DNA of 64,000 bases from Palsa-870 sp035937155 (GTDB taxonomy: Bacteria > Chloroflexota > Dormibacteria > Dormibacterales > Dormibacteraceae), in contig DASYVJ010000065.1 in the NCBI GenBank assembly GCA_035937155.1, forward strand, positions 62,001-126,000, given 5' to 3'. The notes beneath the pieces were generated by a model. It saw nothing but the letters and a program-made list of their open reading frames with translations, was not told the origin of the DNA and made no database searches. The position numbers and the translations under genes were made by a program. Positions 7,506-16,106 of the stretch are shown one piece after another; within the stretch, counting starts at the first letter, position 1; each line of letters begins with the position of its first letter.

Positions 7506-8119
7506 TCGCACATCTGATGGGAGTCGTCCGCCGTGCAGGAACTGACTACGTGGTGGTCGATGTCGGCGGCGTCGGTTACATGGTCAGCGTCGGTACATCA
7601 ACACGCCAGCAACTCCCGCCTCCCGGCGGCGAGATCGAGCTGCATATTCACACGCACGTCCGGGAGGACCAGCTTGCGTTGTACGGCTTCGCCACAGTCG
7701 ACGAGCTCGACATGTTCGAGATGCTGATCCAGGTCGATGGCGTCGGTCCCAAGGTGGGGCTCAACATCCTGAGCGCCTCGAGCCTGGAAGTCCTGAAGCG
7801 CGCCATAGTGAGCGAGGACACTTCGCCGATCAGGCGTGCCAGCGGCGTTGGCCCGCGCACGGCCGCGAAGGTCATCATCGAGCTGAAGCCTCGCCTCGAC
7901 GCTGTCGCCGAGCTGGATGCCGTGCCGCGCGCGGCTGCGCTCGCGGGCGACGGCATCGTGCCCAAATCGGTCGAGTCCGCGCTGCGCAACCTGGGCTTTT
8001 CGTCCCAGGAGGCACGGGTGGGCATCGAGTCGGTGGACTGGAAGTCGACGCCCAACACGCAGGAAGCCCTGGCCGTCGCACTTAAGGCTTTGGGGCAGGG
8101 AGCTCGCCCCCGACCGTGA
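7502..8119 (+). CDS. ruvA: Holliday junction DNA helicase subunit RuvA
   Basis: RuvA binds the four-way junction as a tetramer and loads RuvB. The 205 residues show domain I (OB fold, residues 1-62, starting MIAHLMGVVRR), the helix-hairpin-helix domain II (VDGVGPKVGLNILS near 78 and GVGPRTAAKVIIELKP near 115) and the flexible C-terminal domain III that contacts RuvB. The start is the GTG at 7502, set by the four-base overlap with ruvC and by the family N-terminus; the frame is open further upstream, but that part overlaps ruvC. Confidence 0.95.
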   Translation: MIAHLMGVVRRAGTDYVVVDVGGVGYMVSVGTSTRQQLPPPGGEIELHIHTHVREDQLALYGFATVDELDMFEMLIQVDGVGPKVGLNILSASSLEVLKRAIVSEDTSPIRRASGVGPRTAAKVIIELKPRLDAVAELDAVPRAAALAGDGIVPKSVESALRNLGFSSQEARVGIESVDWKSTPNTQEALAVALKALGQGARPRP

Positions 8120-8142
8120 CGAGGGATCTGCGGCGCCCATGC

Positions 8143-8234
8143 GGCCCATCTGCGTTGTTGCAGCCTGCGCTCCTCGCTGTACGTATGTTCAATACGCGAC
8201 GCTCCGCTGCTCGGCTGCGCCTAGCATCTGGGCC
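8143..8234. repeat. Long imperfect palindrome in the ruvA-ruvB gap
   Basis: The outer arms GGCCCA (8143-8148) and TGGGCC (8229-8234) are followed inward by GCAGCC/GGCTGC and by a central CGTAT-GTTCA-ATACG hairpin. The whole 92-base stretch therefore folds back on itself with gaps. It resembles cruciform-type intergenic repeats seen in many bacteria, though I cannot check copy number from this window. It occupies most of the 157-base gap before the ruvB GTG. Confidence 0.5.
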
Positions 8235-8276
8235 ACTGCACCGAATCTCTCGTCGTCAGGCCCGGGTCGAGCTCCA

Positions 8277-9299
8277 GTGACCGGCGAACCGATCCTCGAC
8301 GCCCGAGCGGACGACGACCAGTTCGACCTCACCCTCCGGCCGCGGATGCTCAGCGAGTACGTCGGACAGGAGCAGGTCCGCGAGAACCTAAGCATCCTGC
8401 TCGAGGCGGCCCGGCGCCGTGGCGAGCCTGTCGAGCACGTCCTGCTGTGCGGCCCGCCCGGGCTCGGCAAGACGACGCTCGCGCACATCATCGCCAACGA
8501 GCTTGGTGTCGCGATCAAGGTCAGCTCCGGGCCGGCGATCGACCATCAGGGAGCGCTCGGCTCGATCCTGCTGAACCTCACCACGCGTGATGTCTTCTTC
8601 ATCGACGAGATCCACCGGTTGAACGCTGTCGTCGAGGAATCGCTGTACCCGGCGCTGGAGGATTTTCGCTTCGATGCGGTACTCGGCAAGGGAGTGGGGG
8701 CGAGCGCAGCGACCCTGCCCCTTCCGCACTTCACGTGCGTCGGCGCGACGACGCGGCAGGGCTTGCTTAGCGGTCCGCTCAGGGATCGGTTCGGTGCGGT
8801 CTACCGGCTCGACTTCTACACCAAGGCGGAGCTCGAACAGATCGTGAGCCGCTCGGCGCGGATCCTCGACATCGAGGTCCCTAAAGAGGCGGTATCCGAG
8901 ATCGCACGCCGCGCGCGCGGTACCCCGCGCATCGCCAACCGCCTGCTGCGCCGCGTGCGCGACTTCGCCCAGGTTCGGGGAGACGGGCGAGGGACGGTCG
9001 ACATCACCAAGCAGGCGCTTGCCATGCTGGAGATCGACGAGCTGGGGCTCGAGCCGCTCGATCGCCAGCTACTCGACACGCTGATCAGGAAGTTCAAAGG
9101 CGGTCCCGTCGGTCTCGACACGATCGCGACCTCGCTTTCCGAGGAGCCTGAGACGATCGAGGACGTGCACGAGCCATACCTGATCCAGATCGGGTTCCTG
9201 GCCCGGACCTCTCGCGGCCGAGTTGCGACTGAGCTCGCCTACCGCCACCTCGGCATCACCCCGCCCGACCCGGGACCGCAGCAAACGCGTCTCCTCTGA
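8277..9299 (+). CDS. ruvB: Holliday junction branch migration ATPase RuvB
   Basis: AAA+ motor of the RuvABC resolvasome. The 340 residues start MTGEPILDARADDDQFDLTL at a GTG; the same frame is open upstream into ruvA, but the family N-terminus and the palindrome argue for 8277. Walker A is GPPGLGKTTLAHI near residue 60, Walker B is FIDEIHRLN near 110, sensor/arginine-finger region GATTRQGLLSGPLRDRFG near 160, and the C-terminal winged helix carries KFKGGPVGLDTIATSLSEE. The segment GKGVGASAATLPLPHF is slightly unlike the usual sequence but keeps the length. Confidence 0.95.
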   Translation: MTGEPILDARADDDQFDLTLRPRMLSEYVGQEQVRENLSILLEAARRRGEPVEHVLLCGPPGLGKTTLAHIIANELGVAIKVSSGPAIDHQGALGSILLNLTTRDVFFIDEIHRLNAVVEESLYPALEDFRFDAVLGKGVGASAATLPLPHFTCVGATTRQGLLSGPLRDRFGAVYRLDFYTKAELEQIVSRSARILDIEVPKEAVSEIARRARGTPRIANRLLRRVRDFAQVRGDGRGTVDITKQALAMLEIDELGLEPLDRQLLDTLIRKFKGGPVGLDTIATSLSEEPETIEDVHEPYLIQIGFLARTSRGRVATELAYRHLGITPPDPGPQQTRLL

Positions 9300-9327
9300 A
9301 GCACGCCCTTGGCGCAGGCTTAGGGCT

Positions 9328-9534
9328 GTGCAAGACGTCGGCCGGCTGCTCCTTGTCTTCGGCATTCTGCTGGCCGTGATCGGCGGTGGCTTGATGCTGT
9401 TCGGCCGATTCCACCTGCCGGGCGATTTCACGTTCCGGAGCGGCAACGTGACCGTCTACGTTCCGATCGCAACCAGCATCATCCTGTCGATCGTCCTGAC
9501 CGTAGTCCTGAACCTACTGTTCCGCAAGCGCTAA
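9328..9534 (+). CDS. DUF2905 small membrane protein
   Basis: A 68-residue protein with two hydrophobic helices (about residues 5-25 and 44-63) flanking the conserved hairpin GRFHLPGDFTFRSGNVTVYVP. This is the DUF2905 signature (LPGD...N...YFP). Members are common next to ruvB in Gram-positive and Chloroflexota-type genomes; the function is unknown. The GTG at 9328 is chosen because it gives the normal family length; the open frame extends upstream without homology. Confidence 0.8.
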   Translation: MQDVGRLLLVFGILLAVIGGGLMLFGRFHLPGDFTFRSGNVTVYVPIATSIILSIVLTVVLNLLFRKR

Positions 9535-9572
9535 CCTGAACCGTAGTCGACTTCACCCATCTTTTAGAAAGT

Positions 9573-9662
9573 CCCTTCCTTCCCGGTCTGAGTTCGCGGT
9601 GGTTGGGTGCGGATTTCAGACCGAGCGAACGATGGCGCCAGGTGGTCTGGGTCACCCAGGCC
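9573..9662 (-). ncRNA. Two-hairpin structured element, copy C (inverted)
   Basis: Read on the minus strand, hairpin 1 (9662-9644) pairs GGCCTGGG with CCCAGACC around TGA with one mismatch. A 20-base spacer follows, then hairpin 2 (9623-9584), whose 8-bp outer stem CGGTCTGA/TCAGACCG, a 2x2 mismatch and TC/GA close the 16-base loop CGCACCCAACCACCGC. The purine tail GGGAAGGAAGGGA and, about 11 bases later, an ATG are also present, but that ATG opens only a 9-codon frame (9560-9531). Flanking genes run on the other strand, so this copy is either a degenerate mobile unit or an orphan RNA. Confidence 0.65.
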
Positions 9663-9761
9663 ACTTCACCCGCTGAAGAATGACGAGGGCCAAGCGTGTT
9701 CCCCTGATCGGGAGGGCACAACAGGCGCCATCCTTCGCGTACTACGTAGACTTCTCAGGCC

Positions 9762-11255
9762 GTGCAGTTAGTCCTCAGTTGGCCAGTTCGCCTGTTCATC
9801 GTGGTGGTCCTGGTTTTTTCCATATTCGTGGACGGGGCGGGCTACATCTACCGCATAGCCAACCATTACCCACTCACGGGTAACGTCCCCGGCCTGCCGC
9901 CAAACTTCGGCGGCTGGCAGCTCTACATCCACCGCGGTCTCGACCTCGCGGGCGGCACTCACATCGATTACAAGCTCGTCAACTTTCCGCCAGGGCAGTC
10001 GCGCGCCGACGTACAGCAGCGAACGATCCAGGTCATCAACAAGCGTGTCAACGCCCTCAACGTGAGCGAGCCGGAGATCCGCGGCGCCGGGTCGAACTAC
10101 GACAGGATCACGGTCGATCTCGCGGGAGTGACCGCCGAGCAGGCGCAGAAGACGATCGGGGCGATCTCCAAGCTGGTCTATACGAAATGGGTGCCTGATG
10201 CGAAGGTGACCAGCGGGTCCGAGCCGGGGTACAAGCCCGCGTTCGTGGGCCTGACAGGAGACGACATCCAAAGCGCCACCGCGACCATCGACCAGAGTGG
10301 TGTGAGCTGGGTAGTGAACATCAGCTTCACATCACGGGGCGGCGGGATCTTTGACACCCTCACGCGCGACAACGTCGCCGCCTGTCCGGGCGCCGGCACC
10401 GACTGCCCGCAGCGGCATCTCGCCATCTGGCTCGACCTGACCCAGACCGACATCGACAACTGGGAGAAGCCGGACTACGTCTCGAAGGTGTCGCAGCCCT
10501 ATGACACGGGATGCCTCGCGGCCCAGACGCCCGGCACGGTCTGCGGCAAGCTGCTGACCAACCCCACTACCCTGCAGGAGATCTCGGGTGGCCAGGCGAC
10601 CATCAGCGGCAACTTCACCCAGTCGAGCGCGACCGACCTCGCCACCGGCATCAACAACGGCTCGCTGCCGGTTGATCTACAGGTGCTAGACGTCACGCAG
10701 GTCAGCTCGACGCTGGGTGCGGAATCAGTGAAGCTCAGCCTCGCGGCGGGCCTCCTGGGCCTCTCGATCATCGTCATCTTCATGGTTCTCTATTACCGGG
10801 TTCCGGGATTGCTCGCCAGTATCGCGCTGCTGTTTTACGCGGGCGCAGTCCTTGCCATCTTCAAAGTGGTGCCCGTGACGTTGACCCTCGCCGGCATCAC
10901 AGGCTTCATCCTCTCAGTGGGCATGGCCGTCGACGCCAACGTGCTGATCTTCGAGCGCTTCAAAGAGGAGGTGCGGGCCGGCCGCACCATACCTGCTGCT
11001 GTCGACGCAGCGGTCCGCCGCGCGTGGCCGGCGATCCGGGATTCGAATACCTCGACATTCATAACCTGCGTGATCCTTGGCTTCGTAGGTCCCTCTCAGG
11101 TCAAGGGGTTCGCAATCACGCTCGGCATCGGTGTTATCGCCAGCCTGATCTCGTCGATCATCGTGACCCACAACTTGCTGGCGATCGTCATGACGGGCAG
11201 CGGCCTGCGCAGGCCGGCGCTGATGGGAGTCGACCGCAGTGTCCGAACTGTCTGA
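9762..11255 (+). CDS. secD: Protein translocase subunit SecD
   Basis: Six-TM RND-like subunit that, with SecF, uses the proton gradient to pull exported proteins through SecYEG. The 497 residues show an N-terminal TM (about 5-28), the D1 motif DLAGGTHIDYKL near 65, a long periplasmic/extracellular P1 region, then five clustered TMs from about residue 325 (ESVKLSLAAGLLGLSIIVIF) including GMAVDANVLIFERFKEE near 390. The start is a GTG without a strong Shine-Dalgarno. secF overlaps its end by 17 bases. The gap before it (9535-9761) holds structured element C and little else. Confidence 0.95.
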   Translation: MQLVLSWPVRLFIVVVLVFSIFVDGAGYIYRIANHYPLTGNVPGLPPNFGGWQLYIHRGLDLAGGTHIDYKLVNFPPGQSRADVQQRTIQVINKRVNALNVSEPEIRGAGSNYDRITVDLAGVTAEQAQKTIGAISKLVYTKWVPDAKVTSGSEPGYKPAFVGLTGDDIQSATATIDQSGVSWVVNISFTSRGGGIFDTLTRDNVAACPGAGTDCPQRHLAIWLDLTQTDIDNWEKPDYVSKVSQPYDTGCLAAQTPGTVCGKLLTNPTTLQEISGGQATISGNFTQSSATDLATGINNGSLPVDLQVLDVTQVSSTLGAESVKLSLAAGLLGLSIIVIFMVLYYRVPGLLASIALLFYAGAVLAIFKVVPVTLTLAGITGFILSVGMAVDANVLIFERFKEEVRAGRTIPAAVDAAVRRAWPAIRDSNTSTFITCVILGFVGPSQVKGFAITLGIGVIASLISSIIVTHNLLAIVMTGSGLRRPALMGVDRSVRTV

Positions 11256-12234
11256 CGTCGGGGCCGAGCAGCAGACGGCGGACATCGTGGCCAACGCAGC
11301 GCCAAAAGAGGAGCCCAGGCCTGAGCCTCGAGTCCGCAAGCTGAACGTCATCGGTCGTAGAAACGTGTTCTTTGCGATCTCGCTCCTGATCATCATCCCC
11401 GGCATCATCTCGATGGCGACCCAGCACTTCCGCCTTGGGATCGACTTCGCGGGTGGAACGGAGCTCACCGTCACCTTTGCAAGCCAACCCTCTCTGACAC
11501 AGGTCGAGAATGCCGTCGCGTCCGAGAACATCAACGGGTCCGTGGTCCAGACCCAGGGCGGTTTCATCATCCGCTACCCGGTTCTGAACCCCGCGCAGCA
11601 GACCTCAGTCCAGAACGACCTGAGGAACCGACTCGGGGAAATGACGGTCAACCAGATCCTGGAGGTTGGCGGCACGATCGCCGGGGAGACGATCACGTTC
11701 GCGCTCCTGGCTGTGGTGCTGGCCTCGGTCGCCATCCTGTTCCTGCTCGCGATCCGGTTCCGCAACGTGCCGGGAGGCTGGCGAGCCGGCTTTCAGTTCG
11801 GTGGCTCCGCGCTGGCGGCTTTGCTGCACGACGTATTCCTCCTCACCGGTGTGTTCTCGATCCTCGGCAAGGTCTTGAACCTTCGCATTGGAGAGATCGA
11901 CAGCCTCTTCGTGACCGCAGTGCTCACAGTGGTCGGTTTCTCCGTGCACGACACGATCGTCGTGTTCGACAGGATTCGAGAAAACCTGCGGGTCAGCCAG
12001 CGCCTCTCCTTTGAGCAGGTCGTGAACCTCAGCATCATGCAAACAGCAGCGCGGTCCATCATCACGAGCTTCACCGTCGTCCTAGTGCTGGCGGCGATCC
12101 TCATCGCCGGCGGCGCGACGCTGAAGGGCTTCGCCCTGGCGCTGATCATCGGCATCGTGTCCGGGACGTACAGCTCGATCTTCAACGCGGCCCCGCTGCT
12201 CGTCGTGTGGAGACGGCTTCAACCACTCCGTTAG
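11239..12234 (+). CDS. secF: Protein translocase subunit SecF
   Basis: Partner of SecD in the Sec accessory complex. The 331 residues have a polar N-terminus of about 45 residues, TM1, the conserved IDFAGGTELTVTF near 72, a short P1 loop, and five C-terminal TMs from about residue 150 containing GFSVHDTIVVFDRIRENLR near 235, the usual SecF signature. The GTG start lies inside secD (17-base overlap), which fits a coupled secDF pair. Confidence 0.95.
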   Translation: MSELSDVGAEQQTADIVANAAPKEEPRPEPRVRKLNVIGRRNVFFAISLLIIIPGIISMATQHFRLGIDFAGGTELTVTFASQPSLTQVENAVASENINGSVVQTQGGFIIRYPVLNPAQQTSVQNDLRNRLGEMTVNQILEVGGTIAGETITFALLAVVLASVAILFLLAIRFRNVPGGWRAGFQFGGSALAALLHDVFLLTGVFSILGKVLNLRIGEIDSLFVTAVLTVVGFSVHDTIVVFDRIRENLRVSQRLSFEQVVNLSIMQTAARSIITSFTVVLVLAAILIAGGATLKGFALALIIGIVSGTYSSIFNAAPLLVVWRRLQPLR

Positions 12235-12266
12235 AGCGGGTGTAAAGTCTTCTTAGAAGCCGCCAC

Positions 12267-12737
12267 ATGCCGACCTGGCCCATACCGTCCATCAGAGCGC
12301 TGCTCGAGCCCACCGTCAAACACATGGGCTACGAGCTGTACTCGCTTGACCAGTCAGGTCACTCGGGTCGGACTCTCCGTATCGCGATCGACCGCAGCGA
12401 GCCGATCACGATCGCTGACTGCGAGCGCGTGAGCCGAATCGCCGGGCCGCTCATCGATCACTCCAACCTCGTCGCAGGTCCGTATGACCTTGAAGTCTCG
12501 TCACCTGGCGCTGAGCGCCCTCTGCGCAATCACGGGGAGTACGAGCGATTCAATGGCAGGCGGGTCAACGTGCGGTATCGCACCGGCGAGTCGGAGACCG
12601 TGGTCGAAGGCCCGCTGGTGGCAGTCGATCAAGCGGGCATCGCCGTGCAAGCTCAGGGTGTCCGCGGGCGGGCGCCGGTAATCGTTCACATAGGATGGGA
12701 TGACGTTGTCGCGGGCAGGCTCGCGCTCGCAATCTGA
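12267..12737 (+). CDS. rimP: Ribosome maturation factor RimP
   Basis: RimP assists 30S subunit assembly. The 156 residues show the family pattern: N-terminal alpha/beta domain (LLEPTVKHMGYELYSLD, LRIAIDRSEPITIADCERVSR), the loop DLEVSSPGAERPLRNHGEYERF near 75, then an SH3-like C-terminal domain. It opens the classical rimP-nusA-ylxR-infB-rbfA-truB-ribF cluster and overlaps the nusA start by 38 bases. The ATG is preceded only by a weak purine stretch. Confidence 0.93.
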   Translation: MPTWPIPSIRALLEPTVKHMGYELYSLDQSGHSGRTLRIAIDRSEPITIADCERVSRIAGPLIDHSNLVAGPYDLEVSSPGAERPLRNHGEYERFNGRRVNVRYRTGESETVVEGPLVAVDQAGIAVQAQGVRGRAPVIVHIGWDDVVAGRLALAI

Positions 12738-13731
12738 ACCGTCCACAGAGAGCCTGGGCGAGGCGCTGACAGCGCTCTGCGCCGAGGTGGGCATCCCCTT
12801 TGAGGAGATGCTGCACACAGTGGAGGGCGCGCTCGCTGGGGCATACGTGCGCGCCTTCAACCCCGCTGGTTTCGTGACCGTGAAGCTCGACATCACGACG
12901 GGTGCGCTCGACGTGCGAAGCCGCCTGGTGCGGCCCGATGGGACGGAGGTAATAGAGTCGCTGCCGGCCGAGAATTTCAAACGAATGGCCGCGCAGACCG
13001 CCAAGCATGCGGTGCTCCGGCACATCCACGACCTCGAGCGAGACAAGGTCATGCGGGACGTCGCCGAGCACAGGGGCGAGCTCGCGTCTGGAATCGTCGA
13101 TCGTGTCGAGGCCGGCACAGTCTTCGTCGACCTCGGGCGCATCGAAGGTGTGATGCCGCCTGAGGAGCAGATCCCCGGCGAGCAGCTGCACCCCGGCCGG
13201 CCGGTACTCGTCGTGATCCTCGAACCACAGCACAATCCGCGGCAGGCGCAGGTCCGCGTTTCGCGCGGCGCCCGTGCGTTCGTGCACCGTTTGCTCGAAG
13301 CCGAGGTGCCCGAGATCAAAGCCGGGACAGTACAGATCCGCTCCATCGCCCGCGAGCCGGGGCTGCGGACGAAGATCGCGGTCTCGGCGACGGAACCTGG
13401 GATCGATCCTGTCGGCGCATGCGTCGGACCAAAGGGTGTGCGACATCGCGCGATCCTCAGCGAGCTGTCCAACGAGCACGTGGACATCGTTCCGTGGTCC
13501 GACGACGCGGAGGTCTTCGTCGCCGCATCACTGGGCCCGGCCAAGCCAGAGGCCGTCTCGATCGACCGGAACACGAGGACCGCAACGGTGCTCGTCCCGC
13601 GCGGCCAGCTGTCTCTGGCCATCGGTCGCGACGGCCAGAACGCCCGCCTCGCGGCCAAGCTGACCGGCTTCCGCATCGACATCAAACCGAGCGACTCGGA
13701 CGTGGAGGCTGGTGGAGAAGCCGCGCCGTGA
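12700..13731 (+). CDS. nusA: Transcription termination/antitermination factor NusA
   Basis: NusA binds RNA polymerase and modulates pausing, termination and antitermination. The 343 residues comprise the N-terminal RNAP-binding domain (to about 125), an S1 domain (ASGIVDRVEAGTVFVDLGRI near 128), KH1 (GIDPVGACVGPKGVRHRAI near 230) and KH2 (LAIGRDGQNARLAAKLTGF near 305). No C-terminal acidic repeats are present, as in Gram-positive NusA. The start is the ATG inside rimP; a shorter start is possible, because the first 15 residues are not conserved. Confidence 0.94.
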   Translation: MTLSRAGSRSQSEPSTESLGEALTALCAEVGIPFEEMLHTVEGALAGAYVRAFNPAGFVTVKLDITTGALDVRSRLVRPDGTEVIESLPAENFKRMAAQTAKHAVLRHIHDLERDKVMRDVAEHRGELASGIVDRVEAGTVFVDLGRIEGVMPPEEQIPGEQLHPGRPVLVVILEPQHNPRQAQVRVSRGARAFVHRLLEAEVPEIKAGTVQIRSIAREPGLRTKIAVSATEPGIDPVGACVGPKGVRHRAILSELSNEHVDIVPWSDDAEVFVAASLGPAKPEAVSIDRNTRTATVLVPRGQLSLAIGRDGQNARLAAKLTGFRIDIKPSDSDVEAGGEAAP

Positions 13732-13966
13732 GCCGGCGCGGACGTGCGTCGGATGCCGTCAGGAGGCCGGAAAGCAAGGTCTGATTCGCCTGGTTCGCCG
13801 GCCGGAGGGCGGCGCGGCCGTGGATGCGACGGGCCGGGCCACAGGACGTGGGGCGTACCTGCACGACGACCGGTCCTGCGTGGAAATCGCACGCAAAAAG
13901 CGCTCGCTGGATCGGGCGCTGCACACGACGATCCAGCCGGAGCTGTGGTCTGAGCTAGTCAAATGA
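13712..13966 (+). CDS. ylxR: YlxR-family RNA-binding protein
   Basis: An 84-residue YlxR (DUF448) protein. The signature RTCVGCRQEAGKQGLIRLVR at the N-terminus and GRGAYLHDDRSCVEIARKK in the middle are both present. YlxR is a small nucleic-acid-binding protein encoded between nusA and infB and reported to affect transcription and RNase P in Bacillus. The GTG start overlaps nusA by 20 bases. Confidence 0.9.
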   Translation: MEKPRREPARTCVGCRQEAGKQGLIRLVRRPEGGAAVDATGRATGRGAYLHDDRSCVEIARKKRSLDRALHTTIQPELWSELVK

Positions 13967-13970
13967 GTCT

Positions 13971-14015
13971 CCTCCCCGCTCGCCGGGGAGGTGGCCCGCA
14001 AGGCCGGAGGGGGTG
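13971..14015 (+). repeat. Palindromic intergenic repeat, CCCCGC type, copy 2
   Basis: CCTCCCCG and CGGGGAGG pair around a short CTCG-type loop, followed by GGCCCGC...GGCCGGAGGGGG. Stem and tail match copy 1 at 1612-1673 with base changes on both sides of the stem. A 33-codon frame starting at GTG 13991 runs out of this repeat and ends with a TGA overlapping the infB ATG; I regard that frame as weak. Confidence 0.6.
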
Positions 14016-14088
14016 CGTCTGAAGCAACCACCGCGATCGGGGCCTCAGGTTTCGAATTCGCGCTGGGCGGCATAATCATTGGTCGGGC

Positions 14089-16071
14089 ATGAAGTCACAC
14101 GAACTCGCACGCGAACTTGGGATCAGCCAAAAAGAGCTGGTGAACTTTCTCCAGCAACGCCGGCTGACACGCAACGCCGCCGCGCCTCTGGCGCCAGGGG
14201 CGATCGAAGCTGCGCGTTCGGCCTTCAAACCAACCTCCGTCGCGGTGAAGATCGAGGCCAACGGCGACCGGCGTGTCGCCCTGCCTCCGACGCTGTCGGT
14301 GAAGGAGCTTGCCGAGAAGCTTGGTGTGGGCCCGGTCGAGGTGATCAAGAAGCTGATGGCGTCGAAGATCCTGGCCACCATCAACCAGGTCATCGACTTC
14401 GCGACGGCGGAGATCGTCGCCGACGAGTTCGGGTTCACCGTCGAACCGGTGCTCAGCGAGGACGTGGTCGCGGTCGAGTCCGCGGAGGGCGAAGGCGCCG
14501 TCGTCACGACGTCACGCGAGGAGCTGTTCTCGCTCGCCAATGAGGACCCCAGCAAGCTGGTCGTTCGGCCACCCATCGTCACGGTGCTCGGTCACGTGGA
14601 TCATGGCAAGACGTCGATCCTGGACGCGATCCGCAAGACCCGTGTGGCGGCGGGCGAGGCTGGAGGCATCACGCAGAGGATTGGCGCCTACAAGATTGAG
14701 ACCGCCGATGGTCATCCGGTGGTGTTCATCGACACGCCGGGCCATGAGGCTTTCACCGCCATGCGCGCCCGTGGCGCCCAGGTCACCGACATCGTCGTCC
14801 TCGTGGTTGCGGCCGATGACGGCGTCATGCCGCAGACGGTTGAGGCCATCCAGCACGCGCGCGCCGCGAGGGTGCCGATCATCGTCGCCATCAACAAGAT
14901 GGACAAGGAAGGGGCCAACCCCGACCGGGTTCACCAGGAGCTCGCCACCAATGGCATCGTCACGCGCCACTACGGCGGTGAGCACGAGTGCGTTCACCTG
15001 AGCGCCAAGACCGGCAAGGGCATCGACGACCTGCTCACCACGATCGTCCTGTCCACCGACATCCTCGAGCTGAAGGCAAACCCGGACCGCAACGCGATCG
15101 GCACCATCGTCGACGCGCACCTCGAGCGGGGCCGCGGCCCGGTCGCGACCGTGCTCGTGCAGGGTGGGACGCTGAAGGTCGGCGACGACTTTGTTTGCGG
15201 CCACATCTACGGCCGCGTACGCGCCCTGGCGGACGACCTGGGTCGAAGCGTTACTGACGCGCCGCCCGCGACCCCGGTGGTCGTATCGGGTATGAGCGAG
15301 GTACCGCAGGCCGGCGACATCTTCCAGGTCGTGGGCTCAGAAAAAGTCGCACGTCAGATCGCCCTGACAAAGCTCTCCGAAAAACGTACCCAGGAGGCGG
15401 CCAGGGACTTTGCTCCGCGCATCACGCTCGAGGAGCTGGCACGTCGGACCAAGGAAGGCGAGGTCAAGGAGCTCAGCCTCGTCGTCAAGGCCGACGCGCA
15501 GGGCACGCTCGAAGCTGTCCTCAGCGCTCTGCAGAAGATCGAAGACCCAGTGGTGGCGATCAAGGTGGTCGGCCAGGGCGTCGGTGCGGTCAGCGACTCA
15601 GACCTGCTGCTCGCGAGTGTGTCGAACGCGATCATCGTCAGCTTCAACCTCAAGCCGACGCCCGCGTCCACAGCCGCGGCGGAACGGGCGAAGGTCGAGG
15701 TGCGGTACTACGACGTCATCTACAAGCTGACAGAGGACGTGGAGCGCGCCGCCAAGGGCTTGCGCGAGCCGACGTACCGTCAGATCCGCGAGGGCAAGGT
15801 CGAGGTCATCACCCCGATCAAGATTCCGCGACTCGGTGTCATCGCCGGCAGCCGGGTGCTGGAGGGCAAGGTCACCCGTGGAGGCTGGGTCAAGCTGATA
15901 CGGGGAAAGGAGCAGATCCACGAAGGCCGGATCAGCTCGCTCAAGCATTTCAAGGAAGACGTTCGAGAGATGCCTGCCGGGCAGGAATGTGGAATCGCCG
16001 TGGAGGGCTACGAGGCTTTCGTGGCCGGTGACACGATGGAGACATACCGACTCGAACGAGAAGAACTCTAA
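14089..16071 (+). CDS. infB: Translation initiation factor IF-2
   Basis: GTPase that brings fMet-tRNA to the 30S subunit. At 660 residues it is a short form: the N-terminal region is limited to an IF2N-like helix (MKSHELARELGISQKELVNF) and a second IF2N (LSVKELAEKLGVGPVEVIKKL near 68). The G domain follows with GHVDHGKTSILD (G1, near 167), DTPGHEAF (G3, near 214) and NKMD (G4, near 268), then domains II-IV with the fMet-tRNA-binding C-terminus. The ATG has no clear Shine-Dalgarno of its own. Confidence 0.96.
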   Translation: MKSHELARELGISQKELVNFLQQRRLTRNAAAPLAPGAIEAARSAFKPTSVAVKIEANGDRRVALPPTLSVKELAEKLGVGPVEVIKKLMASKILATINQVIDFATAEIVADEFGFTVEPVLSEDVVAVESAEGEGAVVTTSREELFSLANEDPSKLVVRPPIVTVLGHVDHGKTSILDAIRKTRVAAGEAGGITQRIGAYKIETADGHPVVFIDTPGHEAFTAMRARGAQVTDIVVLVVAADDGVMPQTVEAIQHARAARVPIIVAINKMDKEGANPDRVHQELATNGIVTRHYGGEHECVHLSAKTGKGIDDLLTTIVLSTDILELKANPDRNAIGTIVDAHLERGRGPVATVLVQGGTLKVGDDFVCGHIYGRVRALADDLGRSVTDAPPATPVVVSGMSEVPQAGDIFQVVGSEKVARQIALTKLSEKRTQEAARDFAPRITLEELARRTKEGEVKELSLVVKADAQGTLEAVLSALQKIEDPVVAIKVVGQGVGAVSDSDLLLASVSNAIIVSFNLKPTPASTAAAERAKVEVRYYDVIYKLTEDVERAAKGLREPTYRQIREGKVEVITPIKIPRLGVIAGSRVLEGKVTRGGWVKLIRGKEQIHEGRISSLKHFKEDVREMPAGQECGIAVEGYEAFVAGDTMETYRLEREEL

Positions 16072-16106
16072 ATATCAGCAACGGATTGCTGACTGCGGAG
16101 GTCGTT

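Noticed and set aside
7917..8276. N-terminal extension of RuvB through the ruvA-ruvB gap
   Set aside because: The open frame translates the ruvA coding region and the palindrome. RuvB homology begins at about 8277.
9531..9560. Nine-codon minus-strand ORF after structured element C
   Set aside because: Position matches the start-codon spacing of copies A and B, but the frame is too short and overlaps the DUF2905 stop. It is probably what remains after an inserted unit.
14011..14060. Possible fourth copy of the two-hairpin element before infB (CAACCACCGCGATC)
   Set aside because: Twelve bases match the loop, but the flanking stems and the CGCACCC half of the loop are missing.
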